Positions 48,216-60,492 are shown, counted from the stretch's first letter. The stretch: DNA of 64,000 bases from Diplolepis rosae (GCA_030998225.1 JAPYXD010000704.1:10292001-10356000), one strand, 5' to 3'. The notes: generated from the letters alone by a model not told the origin. Translations and numbers: made by a program.

Positions 48216-49180
48216 AAAAATCCTCTACAAAAAAGTACAAATATATTATAAAGAACGTTTATATGTGAGTTGTAAAAAATCAGAACATATTTGCCAATAA
48301 ACTCCACTTATTATTAAAATACAAATTTCTTTAAGAAATGACGATTGTGGTTTATTGGCATTTATTATATTTCGATGTGAAAACATATTTCCAGCAGGGA
48401 TAATAAATTAATTATTGATTATGCATATACAAAAAAATTAATATCAATAATAATAAAAAAAAGAATAGCAAGTTTATCAAAGAACTAAAAAAACAATTTT
48501 GATCTAAAATCAATCCAACGATTTCTCTGCATTATTGAGATGTTTTTTAAAAATATGAACCAACCTGCGGCTAAAAAAATTTTAAATTAAATTTTTTTGA
48601 AGTGTTCTAAAATTTTGAGAGTATATCTAGATGCATCTCTAATAATTTACGCAGTTAAAAAATAAACGATTTTTTAAACCGTTTAATATGGTTACCCCCC
48701 TTAAAAACAAAGGGAACATTTTTTATATATTTTCCAGCAGTTATATATAAAAATGGACAATATTTCCAGTTTCTCCGTCAAGCTTATAAATTTATAGAAA
48801 GATGGATCAATCTGCTCTACACTGGAGAAATATACGTTTAGCAATTTTGTATATATAGATGCAGCTATGGGAACTCACACACAGAAAATGACAAATATAT
48901 AGGGGCAAGGGCCATTGCCCTCCCTTCGATCTTTGAAATTCAGAAACAGCTTGCAACAAAGCAAGAAGAAGTAATTTATATTTTCTCTGAAATTCCTCTA
49001 TTACTGTTTTAAAAAACAAAAAATGATTAAAGTTCCATTAATTATAGATATGAGTAATGAGAAGATTATTTTCCAATAGAAAAAAACCGATTCAAAAGGG
49101 TATAAATTTTATATTATGTTTTCTGAGCACTTTGCATTTTTTTAAATTTATCCTATTTATCCCGGATTGATATGGATAAT
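48216..49180. other. AT-rich spacer, nothing recognised
   Basis: No gene or clear repeat seen. Short open frames are AT-rich noise. Confidence 0.5.
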
Positions 49181-49183
49181 AAA

Positions 49184-49458
49184 CACTCTAAATCTGAATC
49201 AATAAAAATCTACTGATTATGAGTGAAATTTGACCGATTTATATAACTAAAATTAGGTTACTGTGAATCAGTCAAATTTCATTGATTACTTCAGTTAAAA
49301 TTAACTGATTGAACAGTGGAAAATATTGTTTTTACTTATTAATCAGTGAATAGTAACTGATTTAACAGTGAAAAATATTGTTTTTACTTATTAATTATTG
49401 AAATGGCAAATTGCTGATTTAATCAGTGAAAATTTGACTGATTCAGTTTCAGAGAGCA
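49184..49458. mobile_element. ACTGATT-family MITE, copy 1
   Basis: It begins CTCTAAATCTGAATCAAT and ends GACTGATTCAGTTTCAGAGAG, with many internal ATCAGTGAAATTTGACTGAT-like inverted words. Same family as the copies at 50594, 52330, 56828 and 61490. Confidence 0.85.
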
Positions 49459-49652
49459 CATTTTTTTCGAACCTATATCAAAGAAATGTTTCATTGATTA
49501 AAAAAAAAAATTTCTCTGAGCATAAAAAAAGCACACAATTTCTATTAATTATATTTTATAATTTCTAATTAGTTTCTAAGAATTCTCAATAAAACAATAT
49601 CTATCCATGAAATATAAGACGTTAATAACTGGTATTTAATAAATATTGATAG

Positions 49653-50030
49653 ACTCAGAAAAAAGATTTGATTGAATCAAAGAAAATTATTTGCTTGAAA
49701 GACTTTCTTTGAATAAAAAAATTATTTATTTGAATTAAATAATATTTGTTTGATTCAAACAAAGTGTCGTTGAACCATATAAAAATTCGTTAAAATCAAA
49801 CAAATTTTTGCCACAAATCAAACAAATTATATCTTTGACCATATATGAATGCAATAATTTGTTTATTTTGATGAAAAATTTATTTGATTCAAACAAATAT
49901 TTATTTGGCCTAAAGATATTTTGTTTGGAACAAACAAATGTTAATTAATTCAAATAAATCTTTTATTTGAATCAAAAAAAGCCTTTCAAACAAATTATTT
50001 TCCTTCATTCAATCAAATCTTTTTTCACAC
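49653..50030. mobile_element. foldback element built of ATTTGATTCAAACAAAT words
   Basis: Ends AAAAAAGATTTGATTGAATC (left) and the inverted CATTCAATCAAATCTTTTTT (right) bound about 375 bp. The word TTTGATTCAAACAAAT and its complement recur at least six times. No coding sequence. Confidence 0.8.
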
Positions 50031-50593
50031 TGTATTATTTTATTAATTTTCACATAAATCAAGGACATTTATCTATATATGCATGTATTGTAGGATATCG
50101 TATAGAATTTATGAGAAACTACAATATAAATCTCTGTATTTCATCCCCTAAAAGTATCTTCAACCTCGACTGGTCAGGATCCCCTTCTAGTAGAAAAAAA
50201 AAAATCTTTTCAAATACGATCTCTGAATCGTGAATCTCGTTTCTGAAGGTAAAAATATTTAACCCAAGCGAATGAAATAAATCCGTGGTGAGAATAGATT
50301 CCTGCAAAACCGGGTATTGAGGCCAAAGTCAGGTCAAACTTTACAAGTTTCAATTGAAACTTATGAAATTAGAAGTTACTCGAAAAAAATTGAATTTTAC
50401 GGTATAAAAAATGATGTTCCTCTTTTTTTTAAATTTTGTGTCTACATTGGATAAATATTCTAATAATCTACAAGGAATTCGAATTAGTAACTACGGCCCT
50501 GCATCATTGATAAACATGAGCGTATCTAAAGAAAGAACCACGCGTTTTCTGTAGATTTTAAACAAAAAACAAATTTTTTGTGTGATTTTTTTT

Positions 50594-50830
50594 ACTCTCT
50601 AAATCTAAATCAGTCAAATTTTGACTGATTGAATCAGTGATTTGCCTTTTCACTGTTAAATCAGTTAATTTTCAGTGCTAGTATCGGTGAAACATCATTT
50701 CACTGATTAAATCAGTCGTCTTTCACTGAAGTAATCTGTGAAATTTGACTAATTCACAGTAACATCTTTTTAGCTATTTCGATAATTTCATAATCAGTAA
50801 ATTTTGACTGATTCAGATTAAGAGAGTAAA
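50594..50830. mobile_element. ACTGATT-family MITE, copy 2
   Basis: Begins ACTCTCTAAATCTAAATC and ends GATTCAGATTAAGAGAGT, the two being inverted. Both flanks continue TTTTT/AAAAA. Arms meet around the TGAAGTAATC segment. About 235 bp. Confidence 0.88.
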
Positions 50831-51170
50831 AATAATTTATATCGTTTTTACAGTTAATCTTGAAATCAAACGCGGAAAAAGTAATTAATTTATATTTCTT
50901 TAAAAGTACGACACTTTTAAACGTGTGTTCGAAAGAATGAAGCTTCTTATTAAAAAAATTTTGAAAAAAATTTAAGAGGTCGTATTTTAAAAAAACTTAT
51001 AAATATGTTTAAAATGGGAAAAAGGAGCATGAATTATTTTTTTTATTGGAAAATAATTATTTTTATCGGAAAGCTCATAAAAACCGGTTAAATAACACTC
51101 ATATAAAAATAAAATTGATAAACTTTAGCAGAAGTTATGATTGATTGAATAACGGCGCGCGTGTTAAGGT

Positions 51171-51857
51171 AGTTCATCCATGAAAATTAGACCTCATGCA
51201 AAAATAGATAATTTTGCTTTCAAGAATAGCAATATTATTATTGAAGGGCTTTTTTGAAAGAAAAAAGATTATTTTCTATGAAAAAAATTTGAAACACAAA
51301 AAAATAATTTTATTATTTCAAATTCTTTAAAAATTGAAATTATATTTTTTCCCAAACTTTTTTTCTTATCGCTTCTTACTAAATTTTAAAAAATTAGGCG
51401 ATTCTAATAAATTACCAATCACTTTTTCAAGGAAAAGATTCACTACAACATGAACGTTTCCTATTTCTGAAATTGAATTTATTATTATCAAATATAGCAA
51501 ATTGTTTATAAAAATTTTGTTTTGAAAAATTGTTTTTTTATAATTTCAGCCATTAAAGAATTCATTTTCAAAAATTGGAAAAGGTCAAGTTGTAGAGAAT
51601 CTTTTTCCTAAAAGAATGAAGAGTGGTTTATTAGAATCGCTTAATTTTTAAAAATTTGGCTCGAAGCGATAAGGAAAAAATTCGGTCAAAAATAAAGTTT
51701 ATTAATAAAATTATTTTTCTGAGTTTCAAACTTTTTTCAAGCAAAATACTTTTTTCTCTTTCAAAATAGCCTTTCAGTAATAATATTGCTATTCTTGAAA
51801 GCAAAATTATCTATTTTTTCCTCAGGTCTAGTTTTCGTCGATGAACTACCTTTTAAA
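51171..51857. mobile_element. AAGGTAGTTC foldback element, complete copy
   Basis: The left end AAGGTAGTTCATCCATGAAA and right end TTCGTCGATGAACTACCTT are inverted. Next inward, ATAGATAATTTTGCTTTCAA and its inverted copy continue the arms. Total about 687 bp, arms about 280 bp. A second, right-truncated copy lies at 57442. Confidence 0.88.
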
Positions 51858-52325
51858 ACGTCGAAAATTGTAGCCCCTGTATGTTGACAACCAGTCGTAC
51901 TAGAGCTGTCTCTTTTGGGGGATTAAAAGAAGTTCATTAGGACTACAATTCAGTGGAATTTCAATAAGATTGAAGGCAATAAATTTTTATATTCAAAAAA
52001 TGAAAAAAGTTTGATTTCAGAAAAATCTATTGGAAATTTTGTTTTCATTGTTAAAACCAAAAGCGGTCTATTTACGTCCCTTTTTATCTTCTCTATCATT
52101 TTCTAAATTTAAAAAACATACAAGTTTAAGGTGCAAACACGTAGAAATTAGACCAAATTGTTCACATAAACTTGCTATTGTTCTCAAGATCACCTACCGT
52201 TAATGTGTCACGTGTAGTGAGAATTTTCAAAAAATCGATTTTTTTGCATTTTTTTAAAGTACAATATTAAGAAAATTTCAAGTTGATCTAGTGAATAAAA
52301 AACGAGCGCTTTTTTTCCTCAAAAT
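51858..52325. other. AT-rich spacer, nothing recognised
   Basis: No gene or clear repeat is visible between the foldback element and the next MITE. Confidence 0.5.
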
Positions 52326-52329
52326 TCAT

Positions 52330-52590
52330 ACTCTCTAAATGAGAATCAGTCACATTTTCATTGATTGAATCAGTGATTTGCCTTTCCACTGATTCATCGG
52401 TGGAAACAATATTTTTCATTGTTAAATCAGTTAATTTTCACTGATTAATCAGTGAAAATAATATTTCCACTGTTAAGCCAGTTAATTTTCACTAAAGTAA
52501 TCAGTGAAATTTGACTGATTCTCAGTAACCTATTTTTAGCTATTTGAATCAGTCAAATTTCATTGATAATCAGTAGATTTTGACTGATTC
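52330..52590. mobile_element. ACTGATT-family MITE, copy 3, right end lost
   Basis: Starts ACTCTCTAAATGAGAATCAG. The right terminus stops at TTGACTGATTC, where the giant inverted repeat begins (52591), so the last bases of the MITE are missing. This implies the giant repeat inserted into or rearranged with it. Confidence 0.82.
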
Positions 52591-55500
52591 GCTCGCAAGT
52601 TTGAGCGCGCCTAGGGCGCGCGATTCGATCGTCGCGCTTCGCGCTCCGTTCTTTCTGGACCTCGTGCTTCGCGCTCGGTCTTGTGCTCTCCGCATACATT
52701 TAAGTTTATTTCTTATAATGTGATACTGAAGCTCAAACTAATTTTAGAATTATATTACAGATGATGTGAATTACACATTTTCTCAAAGTCACTCTATTTC
52801 TTTTTGAATTTAAGTTAAACAGGAAATTCAATTTACTTAAGGCTCTATCAGCCTTAAGGAACACATTCTCATCATGACGCTCGCGCTTCGCGCTCGATTT
52901 TCTGTATACATTTCAGTCACTTTTTAATAAATTACATTATTAAAATAATTTATTTTCTTCCAAATCTCTCAAAAAGAAAAAACAATCGTAGAACTTATTT
53001 AAGGAAACGAATTAACAAAACAACGCTTATTTCGTATCTCACATATTTTGGTGAAAAAAATCGAATTTTTTTAATATTAAAAATCAAAACATAAAATATA
53101 CATCCTGTCCCGAAGTATCTTAATGAGAATTTGTAAACCTTATTTAGCCAAACAATTTTTCATCTCAAATTTTTTTTTGTATCTCACATATTTTGTCTAA
53201 AAAATGGAATTTTTGAATTTTAAACGTATTTTTTGGAATTAAAACGAAAAATATATTTTTTACCAGAAACTGCGTCAGACAAAATTTGTAGATCTTTTTG
53301 AAACGAACAACTTTGTATTCTTACGTTTTTTTCGTATTTTACATATTATTGTTAAAAAATTGAATTTTGGATTTTCAATAGTTTTTTTTTTAATTAAAAA
53401 GAAAAATATGCATCTTATGAAAAAATGTTACAATTCAAATTTGTAGGTCTTTATTTATTCAATAATATTGTATCATAACGTTTTTTCGTATCTCGTATAA
53501 TTTAACTGGAAAATGGAATTTTGATATTGACTTTTTTCGAATTTGAATATGCTGTAACATTTTTAATTTTGATTTAATCAAAAAATGTTATCAGGATAAT
53601 TTTTAGAGATTTATGAGCACTATCTAAAACCAGTATTGAAATTTTTGATTTTTTCAAAAAATTATTTTCAAAAACACAAAAGTAGTGCTCAACCCCTCAA
53701 TTTTGATTGGATGTGGCTGGTTAACGAACTTGTCCTTACTTTTTCGGCTCCGATAAAGTGTACCAAAGCTCAATTCAATCTGATAATTCTATCGAGAGTT
53801 ATGCCGCACACGAACTACAGACAGACAGACAGACAGACACTTTCGTAAAAACCACTTTTTCTGACTCAGGGGATCTCAAAACGTAAAGATTTGATGAAAA
53901 TTTCGAAAGTCATTTTTTACATAAAACCAATACCTTCTCATCCATGATGAGAATGTAAAAATTGCTTATCTCAAAAAGATCCACAAATTTGCTCATAACC
54001 ATTTTTTCATATGAGTAATGTTTTTTATTTCTGAATGAAAAATGTTATTAAAAATAAAAACTTTTGGTTTCCAAAAAAACTTTACAATACGAAAAAATTT
54101 TGAAGACAAAGTTGTTCATCTCAAGAAAATGTACAAATTTACTTGGAATCATTTTACCATTTTTCCATAGAAATTATATCTTCTTTCTACAAAAAAATGT
54201 TGAAGAACAAAAATATTTATTTCAAAAAGATGTACAAGTTTGATGTTGAACATTTTTTCGTAAGAGTTATATATTTTGTTTATTAATGGAAAATATAATG
54301 AAATTGCTTTTTACATTCTCATCATGGATGAGAAGGTATTGGTTTTATGTGAAAAATGACTTTCGAAATTTTCATCAAATCTTTACGTTTTGAGACCCCC
54401 TGAGTCAGAAAAAATGGTTTTTACGAAAGTGTCTGTCTGTCTGTCTGTAGGTCGTGTGCGGCATAACTCTCGATAGAATTATCAGATTGAATTGAGCTTT
54501 GGTACACTTTATCGGAGTCGAAAAAGTAAGGACAATTTCGTTAACCAGCCACATCCAATCAAAATTGAGGGGTTGAGCACTACTTTTGTGTTTTTGAAAA
54601 TAATTTTTTGAAAAAATCAAAAATTTCAATACTGGTTTTAGATAGTGCTCATAAATCTCTAAAAATTATCCTGATTACATTTTTTGATTAAATCAAAATT
54701 AGAAATGTTACAGCATATTCAAATTCGAAAAAAGTCAATATCAAAATTCCATTTTCAAGTAAAATTATACGAGATACGAAAAAACGTTATGATACAATAT
54801 TATTGAATAAATAAAGACCTACAAATTTGAATTGTAACATTTTTTCATAAGATGCATATTTTTCTTTTTAATTAAAAAAAAACTAATGAAAATCCAAAAT
54901 TCAATTTTTTAACAATAATATGTAAAATAAGAAAAAAACGTAAGAATACAAAGTTGTTCGTTTCAAAAAGATCTACAAATTTTGTCTGACGCAGTTTCTG
55001 GTAAAACATATATTTTTCGTTTTAATTCCAAAAAATACGTTTAAAATTCAAAAATTCCATTTTTTAGACAAAATATGTGAGATACAAAAAAAAATTTGAG
55101 ATGAAAAATTGTTTGGCTAAATAAGGTCTACACATTCTTATCGAGAAATTTCTCGACAGGATGTATATTTTAATTTTTTGATTTTTAATATTGAAAAATT
55201 CGATTTGTTTCACCAAAATATGTGAGATACGAAATAAGCGTTGTTCTGCAAAATCTTTTCCTTAAATAAAGTTTACGATTGTTTTTCCTTTTTGAGATAT
55301 TTGGAAGAAAATAAATTTATCAATAATCATGTAATTTCAAATTAATTAGTTGAGTTTGAAATTTTTGTCACTGCCTATATTATCGGAGGATCACTAGTCG
55401 CGTATCAGATATAGGATACGTTGTCGACAGGTGTCCTCGTAGACAATTTCAAACTCTTATATCGCAAATAATGCAAATAAATTCAATATTTAAAGAATTT

Positions 55501-55966
55501 TAAAATCTTTCTGTGGAAAAAATGACGCTTTCGACTGCGCTGGGATTCGAGCCCAGCGACCGGCAATTGAAAGACCTGGGCTCGAATCCCAGCGCAGTCG
55601 AAAGCGTCATTTTTTTCCACAGAAAGATTTTCAAATTCTTTAAATATTGAATCATGTAATTTATTAAAAACTAACAAAATGCATACAGAAAATCGAGCGC
55701 GAAGCGCGAGTGTCATGATGAGAATGTGTTCCTTAAGGCCGATAGAGCCTTAAGTAAATTGAATTTCCTGTTTCACTTAAACTGAAAAAGAAACTTAGTG
55801 AATTTGAGAAAATGACTAATTTACATCATCTTTAATATCATTAAATTGGTTTGAGCTTCAGTATTAAATTATAAGAAATAAACTTAAATGTATGCGAAGA
55901 GCACAAGACCAAGCGCGAAGCGCGACGATCGAATCGCGCGCCCTAGGCGCGCTCAAACTTGCGAGC
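52591..55966. mobile_element. 3.4-kb giant foldback element with arms of about 1.4 kb
   Basis: The left arm 52591-53960 and right arm 54308-55966 are inverted copies over their whole length. Outer ends are GCTCGCAAGTTTGAGCGCGC and its complement. Arms carry repeated hairpin words CGCGCTTCGCGCTC, a CTTAAGG...CCTTAAG palindrome, a series of AT-rich blocks, ACAGACAGACAGACAGAC and TCTCATCCATGATGAGA near the centre. The right arm is longer because of a 312-bp insertion at 55338-55649. Both arms hold a 70-75 codon frame (53636-53848 and 54405-54629) whose residues are conserved between arms but resemble no known protein. The spacer 53961-54307 is AT-rich. Superfamily unknown. Confidence 0.9.
55338..55649. 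mobile_element. 312-bp insertion with a palindromic tRNA-like core and 13-bp target duplication
   Basis: The insertion is present only in the right arm of the giant repeat and is flanked by AATCATGTAATTT at 55325-55337 and 55650-55662. Its 3' half (about 55484-55648) is a near-perfect palindrome. Each half ends in CTGGGCTCGAATCCCAG: a 5-bp stem and a 7-base CTCGAAT loop, as in a tRNA T-arm. A 13-bp duplication is typical of LINE-mobilised sequences, so a SINE-related retroposon is the best guess. Confidence 0.82.
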
Positions 55967-56010
55967 TGCGCGCGAAGCGCGCAACGAGAATGTGCCCGCG
56001 AAGCGGGCAG
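55967..56010. repeat. GC hairpin words next to the giant foldback
   Basis: TGCGCGCGAAGCGCGCAACG and GCCCGCGAAGCGGGC are consecutive hairpins, each a GC stem with a GAA-type loop. They continue the word family of the giant element's ends. Confidence 0.7.
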
Positions 56011-56275
56011 ATTTTTTCATTTGAAATTAAAATTAAATTGTTTTTTAAAGGAAAAATTAACTCGTAATTATACAGATATGTGCTGTAAAATAAAAAAAGA
56101 TTGGCACACACATTGTCTCGTTTATAGAGTAAATGACATATGCTTGTGAATAGAAACTGACAATATTGAAAACGGCAAATACAGCCATGACGCGCAAAAA
56201 ATTCAGAATGATAATAATATTGTCAATAAAACAATATTTCTGTCATCGATATGTATATATTGAAAAAAACTCCAG

Positions 56276-56568
56276 GTGCACTGAGAAACTTTTTATATCA
56301 ATTTTTACTATAGTATTTTTCAATTTAGGGAAAAACGTATCACTTTGAGAATTTTTGTTAGTAAAAATACTAAACTTTATAATAATGATATGAAACTTTA
56401 GCATAGTTCATAGACAATTTTACTATAGTTTATACTAAAGTTTCATATCATTATTATAAAGTTTAGTATTTTTACTAACAAAAATTATCAAAGTGGTACG
56501 TTTTTCCCTAAATTGAAAAATACTGTAGTAAAAATTGATATAAAAAGTTTCTCCGTGTGGATGAATGT
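56276..56568. mobile_element. about 290-bp near-perfect foldback MITE
   Basis: Ends CACTGAGAAACTTTTTATAT and the inverted ATATAAAAAGTTTCTCCGTG. Arms of about 135 bp each are nearly identical, meeting around 56415 with a very short spacer. TTTACTAACAAAAATT and AAACTTTATAATAATGATAT are repeated inverted. No coding sequence. Confidence 0.9.
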
Positions 56569-56827
56569 TCAATCTTCAATATGCGAACAAACTGGCTTGA
56601 AATTCAATAACAATAAATCAATTAAAAATACGTCAACACTGCAAATATTGATATTATTTATTGAAAATTAATGAGAATTAAACCAGGACATCAAATTGTA
56701 TTTGGCCTCAAATTTATAAAGAGAAATAGATTCATACAGTTTTCATTACAAATACCATCATTTCACACATTTTTTGTAGCAGAAAGACAAATAAATAATT
56801 AAGACTTTTGCGTCCGAATAATATAAA

Positions 56828-56933
56828 CTCTCTAAATCTGAATAAGTCAAAAATGTATTGAATACATCGTGGAAAGTTCGTCACTGACGTCAATTCAATC
56901 AATTTTGAACTGATTCAGAATTAGAGAATAAGT
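56828..56933. mobile_element. ACTGATT-family MITE, copy 4, short deleted form
   Basis: CTCTCTAAATCTGAATAAGTC opens and AACTGATTCAGAATTAGAGA closes a 106-bp copy; the middle of the family consensus is missing. Confidence 0.75.
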
Positions 56934-57059
56934 TCAGTAGATATTTGTAGATGTCTCCACAAAGTGTATCTAATAAATCTTCATATTTTATACAAAAAAT
57001 TATTATTTTAAAAAAAATTTAAGAAATTTTTCAAAAATTATATATGCGAATTACTCCGT

Positions 57060-57350
57060 TATCCAGGTGGAAATTTATTACTGGCGTGGTAACATGCCAG
57101 TACCGTCGTCGGATTTCTGGTACTGGTAGGGTACTGGTGCAAAATGCTGGCGTAGTACTGGCTAGACCCCTAATGATAACTCGGTTGGGAGTTGGCAGTC
57201 AGTACTGGTCTAGTACTACTAGTCGGTACTGACATAATACTGTCTAGATCCCTAATTATAACTCGGCTGGGGGTTGGCAGTCAGTACTGGGCCGGTTACT
57301 TGAAAGCAATACTGGTCCAGTATTGTCAGCCAATACTGACTGGATTTTAT
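57060..57350. repeat. CAGTACTGG-rich repeat, copy C, with internal tandem duplication
   Basis: GGCAGTCAGTACTGG, TATAACTCGG and TAGATCCCTAATTATAAC occur twice in tandem, about 90 bp apart (57163-57215 and 57243-57290). CCAGTACTGG-type words are dense. Open frames here are a by-product of the repeat. Confidence 0.82.
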
Positions 57351-57441
57351 CTGGTAAAATTTTGTAATTTCAAAAGTATTCTAACTTCTCGTATAACTTA
57401 TTAGAAGCTAGATTGATAGTTTATTTTTACAATACTATTTA

Positions 57442-58020
57442 AGGTAGTTCGTTCACGAAAATTAGACCTCAGGCAAAAATAGATAATTTTGCTTTCAAGA
57501 ATAGCAATATTATTATTGAAGGGCTAATATTATATTGAAGGGCTAATATTATATTGAAGGGCTAATTTGAAAGAAAAAAGATTATTTTTCATGAAAAAAA
57601 TTTGAAACACAAAAAAATAAATTTATTAATAAATTTTATTTTTGCCCAAACTTATTTTCTCATCGCTTCGAGCCAAATTTTTGAAAATGATGCGATTCTA
57701 ATAAATCACGGTTCATTTTTTAGGAAAAAAATTCTCTACAACATGACCGTTTCCTATTTTTGAAATTGAATTAATTGTTATCGAATACAGCAATTTGTAT
57801 ATGAAAATTTTGTTTTGAAAAATTTTTTTTTTATAATTTCAGCCATTAAAGAATGCATTTTCAAAAATTGGAAACGGTCAAGTTGTAGAGAATCTTTTTC
57901 CTATAAAAATGAACCGTGATTTATTAGAATCGCATCATTTTTTAAAATTTGACTCGAAGCGATAATGAAAAATATCCGGTCAAAAATTAAATTTACTAAT
58001 AAAATTATTTCTCTGCATTT
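57442..58020. mobile_element. AAGGTAGTTC foldback element, second copy, right end missing
   Basis: Matches 51171-51700 closely, starting AAGGTAGTTCGTTCACGAAA. GGGCTAATATTATATTGAA is present as tandem extra units (about 57525-57562) that the first copy lacks. The copy stops before the right terminal repeat. Confidence 0.85.
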
Positions 58021-58205
58021 TAAATTCTTTACATTTAAATTTATAAACTATATTCAGATATAAGAATCTTTTCGAAAATCACAATAAATTTTTCTAAAAT
58101 TACAATAAATGTAATACAATTTCACTTTACATTATCGTGAATGCAATTTCGCATTAAATCTCTATTGTCATAATGTGGTAAAATTTCGAACATTTTTAAC
58201 AGTGT

Positions 58206-58756
58206 AAGGTAAATGTACCAGTCGTTGCGCTGTCGAGCATATTTTACGTAAAATTAAGAAAATTACTTTACATTTTTGTGTTCAAGTTGAAGATATCGTT
58301 GAACATAAGGTTATTATTCATCTCTCATAACAAATTTTTAATGTAAATGCTTACTCAAAAATGCTAAAAAATAAAATATTCCGGAATGTTCAAATCGTAT
58401 CTGTGCTAATTTTTTATGCAAATGGAACTCTTCTCGCATTTAAGTATTTATATCAATTTATTCGACATCAATTTTGAAAGTTTTTGATTTATATTTGTGA
58501 TAACCCTTATATAACAATAAATAATACAATAATAAATTTCTTGCGCAAAGACTGGGCCAAACGCATTTTTTCATATTTTCGACTATTTGTTAATAAGTGT
58601 TGAAAATTTTCAGAATAATAAGCTTTGCAATACAAATCAAAAGTGTCTTTCAAAATGTGATTCGATTAATATGACGAAAAATTTTATTTTTCTATAATTA
58701 AATTCAATAATCCCCGAAGGGTTTCCTTAACCGCGCAACGACTGGTACATTTACCT
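58206..58756. mobile_element. 551-bp MITE flanked by TA, mariner-like ends
   Basis: Ends AGGTAAATGTACCAGTCGTT (58209) and the inverted AACGACTGGTACATTTACCT (to 58755), each bordered by TA. A TA duplication fits the IS630-Tc1-mariner group. The interior encodes nothing. Confidence 0.85.
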
Positions 58757-58759
58757 TAT

Positions 58760-60290
58760 ACATAATAAATGATTGTGTCTCATTACATAATCTGTATAGA
58801 AAACAGTATGACATTTTTTTTACATTTCATTGCAGTTTATGTTTTTCTGATTAAAATTAGGAAAAATAATTAAAGAGCCATGTGTTGAAACATTCTGCGC
58901 GTGGACTCGATTAACCTGAACTTTACGTCACCGCATAATAATTAATCTATCATGATTTAGATTAGTGGGAAAAGCACTCATAAATAACTTGATAATAAAT
59001 ATAATTGCGTTAACATATACTATGTTCTGGAAAACACACAGCATGTTTTTGTTAAACTTGTTAATAGTTATGAACGATAAACTGTGTAGAATTTGAATGC
59101 AACCAGCGTTTCGAAATGAGTTGCCTTAAAATTTGTACACTGTCTTTTCGAGCGAGAAAATAAAGTTGGTCTCGTCATGCTGACAATAAAATTTCAGACC
59201 TCTACCTTCATGGAATTCAATGCCTCTTCTTTAAAACACTTTATGGTAGGTTTTAATATCTCGAAGACTGTAAAACATTGTATAAGATAGTGGTATAGTT
59301 CACATGAGTATAAAAGGATACAATCTTAAAAATATTTAGTCAATCTAACCAAAATCTACCAAAAAATTTGTTCCGTGCAATCAAAGATGGTTTGTGTTGA
59401 TATGCTTTGATTAAAGCAAACAAATATATTTTTTGATGATACACGGGTGTGTTTTTTATCTTGAGATATCAAAATATCTCAAGAAATAAGCCTCGTACAA
59501 AAAAAATATCCGCAATACAAAATGCGTTTATTTTCGAGGGGGGAAAGCGATTTCGCAAAAATTTATCCAAGATTCCACACCATTAAAAAATACCTCCGAT
59601 ATAATTTAAAGTAAATGCAAACTTTCGTATTAAAAAGGGTTTTTAGCAATCCGAAGATGAAGTTAAAATGTAATCAAGTACAATATTTTAATAAAAAAAA
59701 ATATTTCTAGTCTTACAAATGAGTTCAATTTGAGGTTAGGAATAACGTGAGCCCTCGAGGGTTTTACAAAACATTGATAACATTCTTTTTTAACCTCAAA
59801 TTACGAAAATAAATTGTTCAAAACTTTCTTCCATAGTGCGTCTCATTCTAATACAAAAGATTTAATTTTACTTCAATGTCACTTTAAAAATTTTATTCAT
59901 TATAATAAGGGGTTTTATGGAATAACCAGTTTTTAAAGTTCCTATATAAGAACTCATCTTTCAAAAATTCCAATCCAGAATATAATTCTATATAGGACCC
60001 CACACGAAATTCCTTTGTCCTACATATCCTATGTAGGAATTTTCAATAGGGAATACTATTACTATACATGTAGCCACCCACATACGATCCTTTACAGAAT
60101 TTCTTTGTCCTAAATATAGGATGAAAGTATTTTTAATAGACATGATTTTTATATCTTTTTCCTCGAATAATGCTCTTGAACTTTTATATGAATATAATAT
60201 AATATAATAATAGAATAAATGAAATATGTGATGTAAAGATAAAAATTGGAAGTTTGAAAGAGAGATAGGGGTATTGTAGATGTGTTTGTC
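58760..60290. other. spacer upstream of PWWP2, no gene seen
   Basis: AT-rich. A small duplicated phrase, GAAATTCCTTTGTCCTACAT and GAATTTCTTTGTCCTAAATA, occurs at about 60005 and 60097. Nothing else is recognised. Confidence 0.5.
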
Positions 60291-60294
60291 CGTT

Positions 60295-60492
60295 ACTGGA
60301 CTTGAAGTATACGCAGGCGCATTAGCGTCGTCGAGTACCAGCTGTGCATGCGGCAATGGCGGGCGTCCCTTACTCTGCGCCCCGCGCAAACGTGCTCGAG
60401 TGCTGTAGCCAGGCCGTGCCAGGCCGCTCCTCACGTCATCCAGACAGACCCGCGAGGAAGAGGCGAGGAGCAATAATTTCTAACGAGCCAAT
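60295..60492 (+). promoter_or_regulatory. CpG-rich promoter and 5' UTR of PWWP2
   Basis: Sharp rise in GC and CpG content compared with the AT-rich flanks, continuing into the coding exon to about 60650. It is the only CpG-dense stretch of this length apart from the GC hairpin repeats. Confidence 0.6.

Noticed and set aside
53636..53848. 70-codon frame repeated in both arms of the giant foldback as a possible small gene
   Set aside because: Its conservation between arms follows from the inverted duplication; it includes the GACA tandem repeat and has no recognisable start context or homologue.
55520..55620. Functional tRNA genes
   Set aside because: Only T-arm-like motifs are present, arranged as a palindrome; no acceptor, D-arm or anticodon arm can be folded convincingly.
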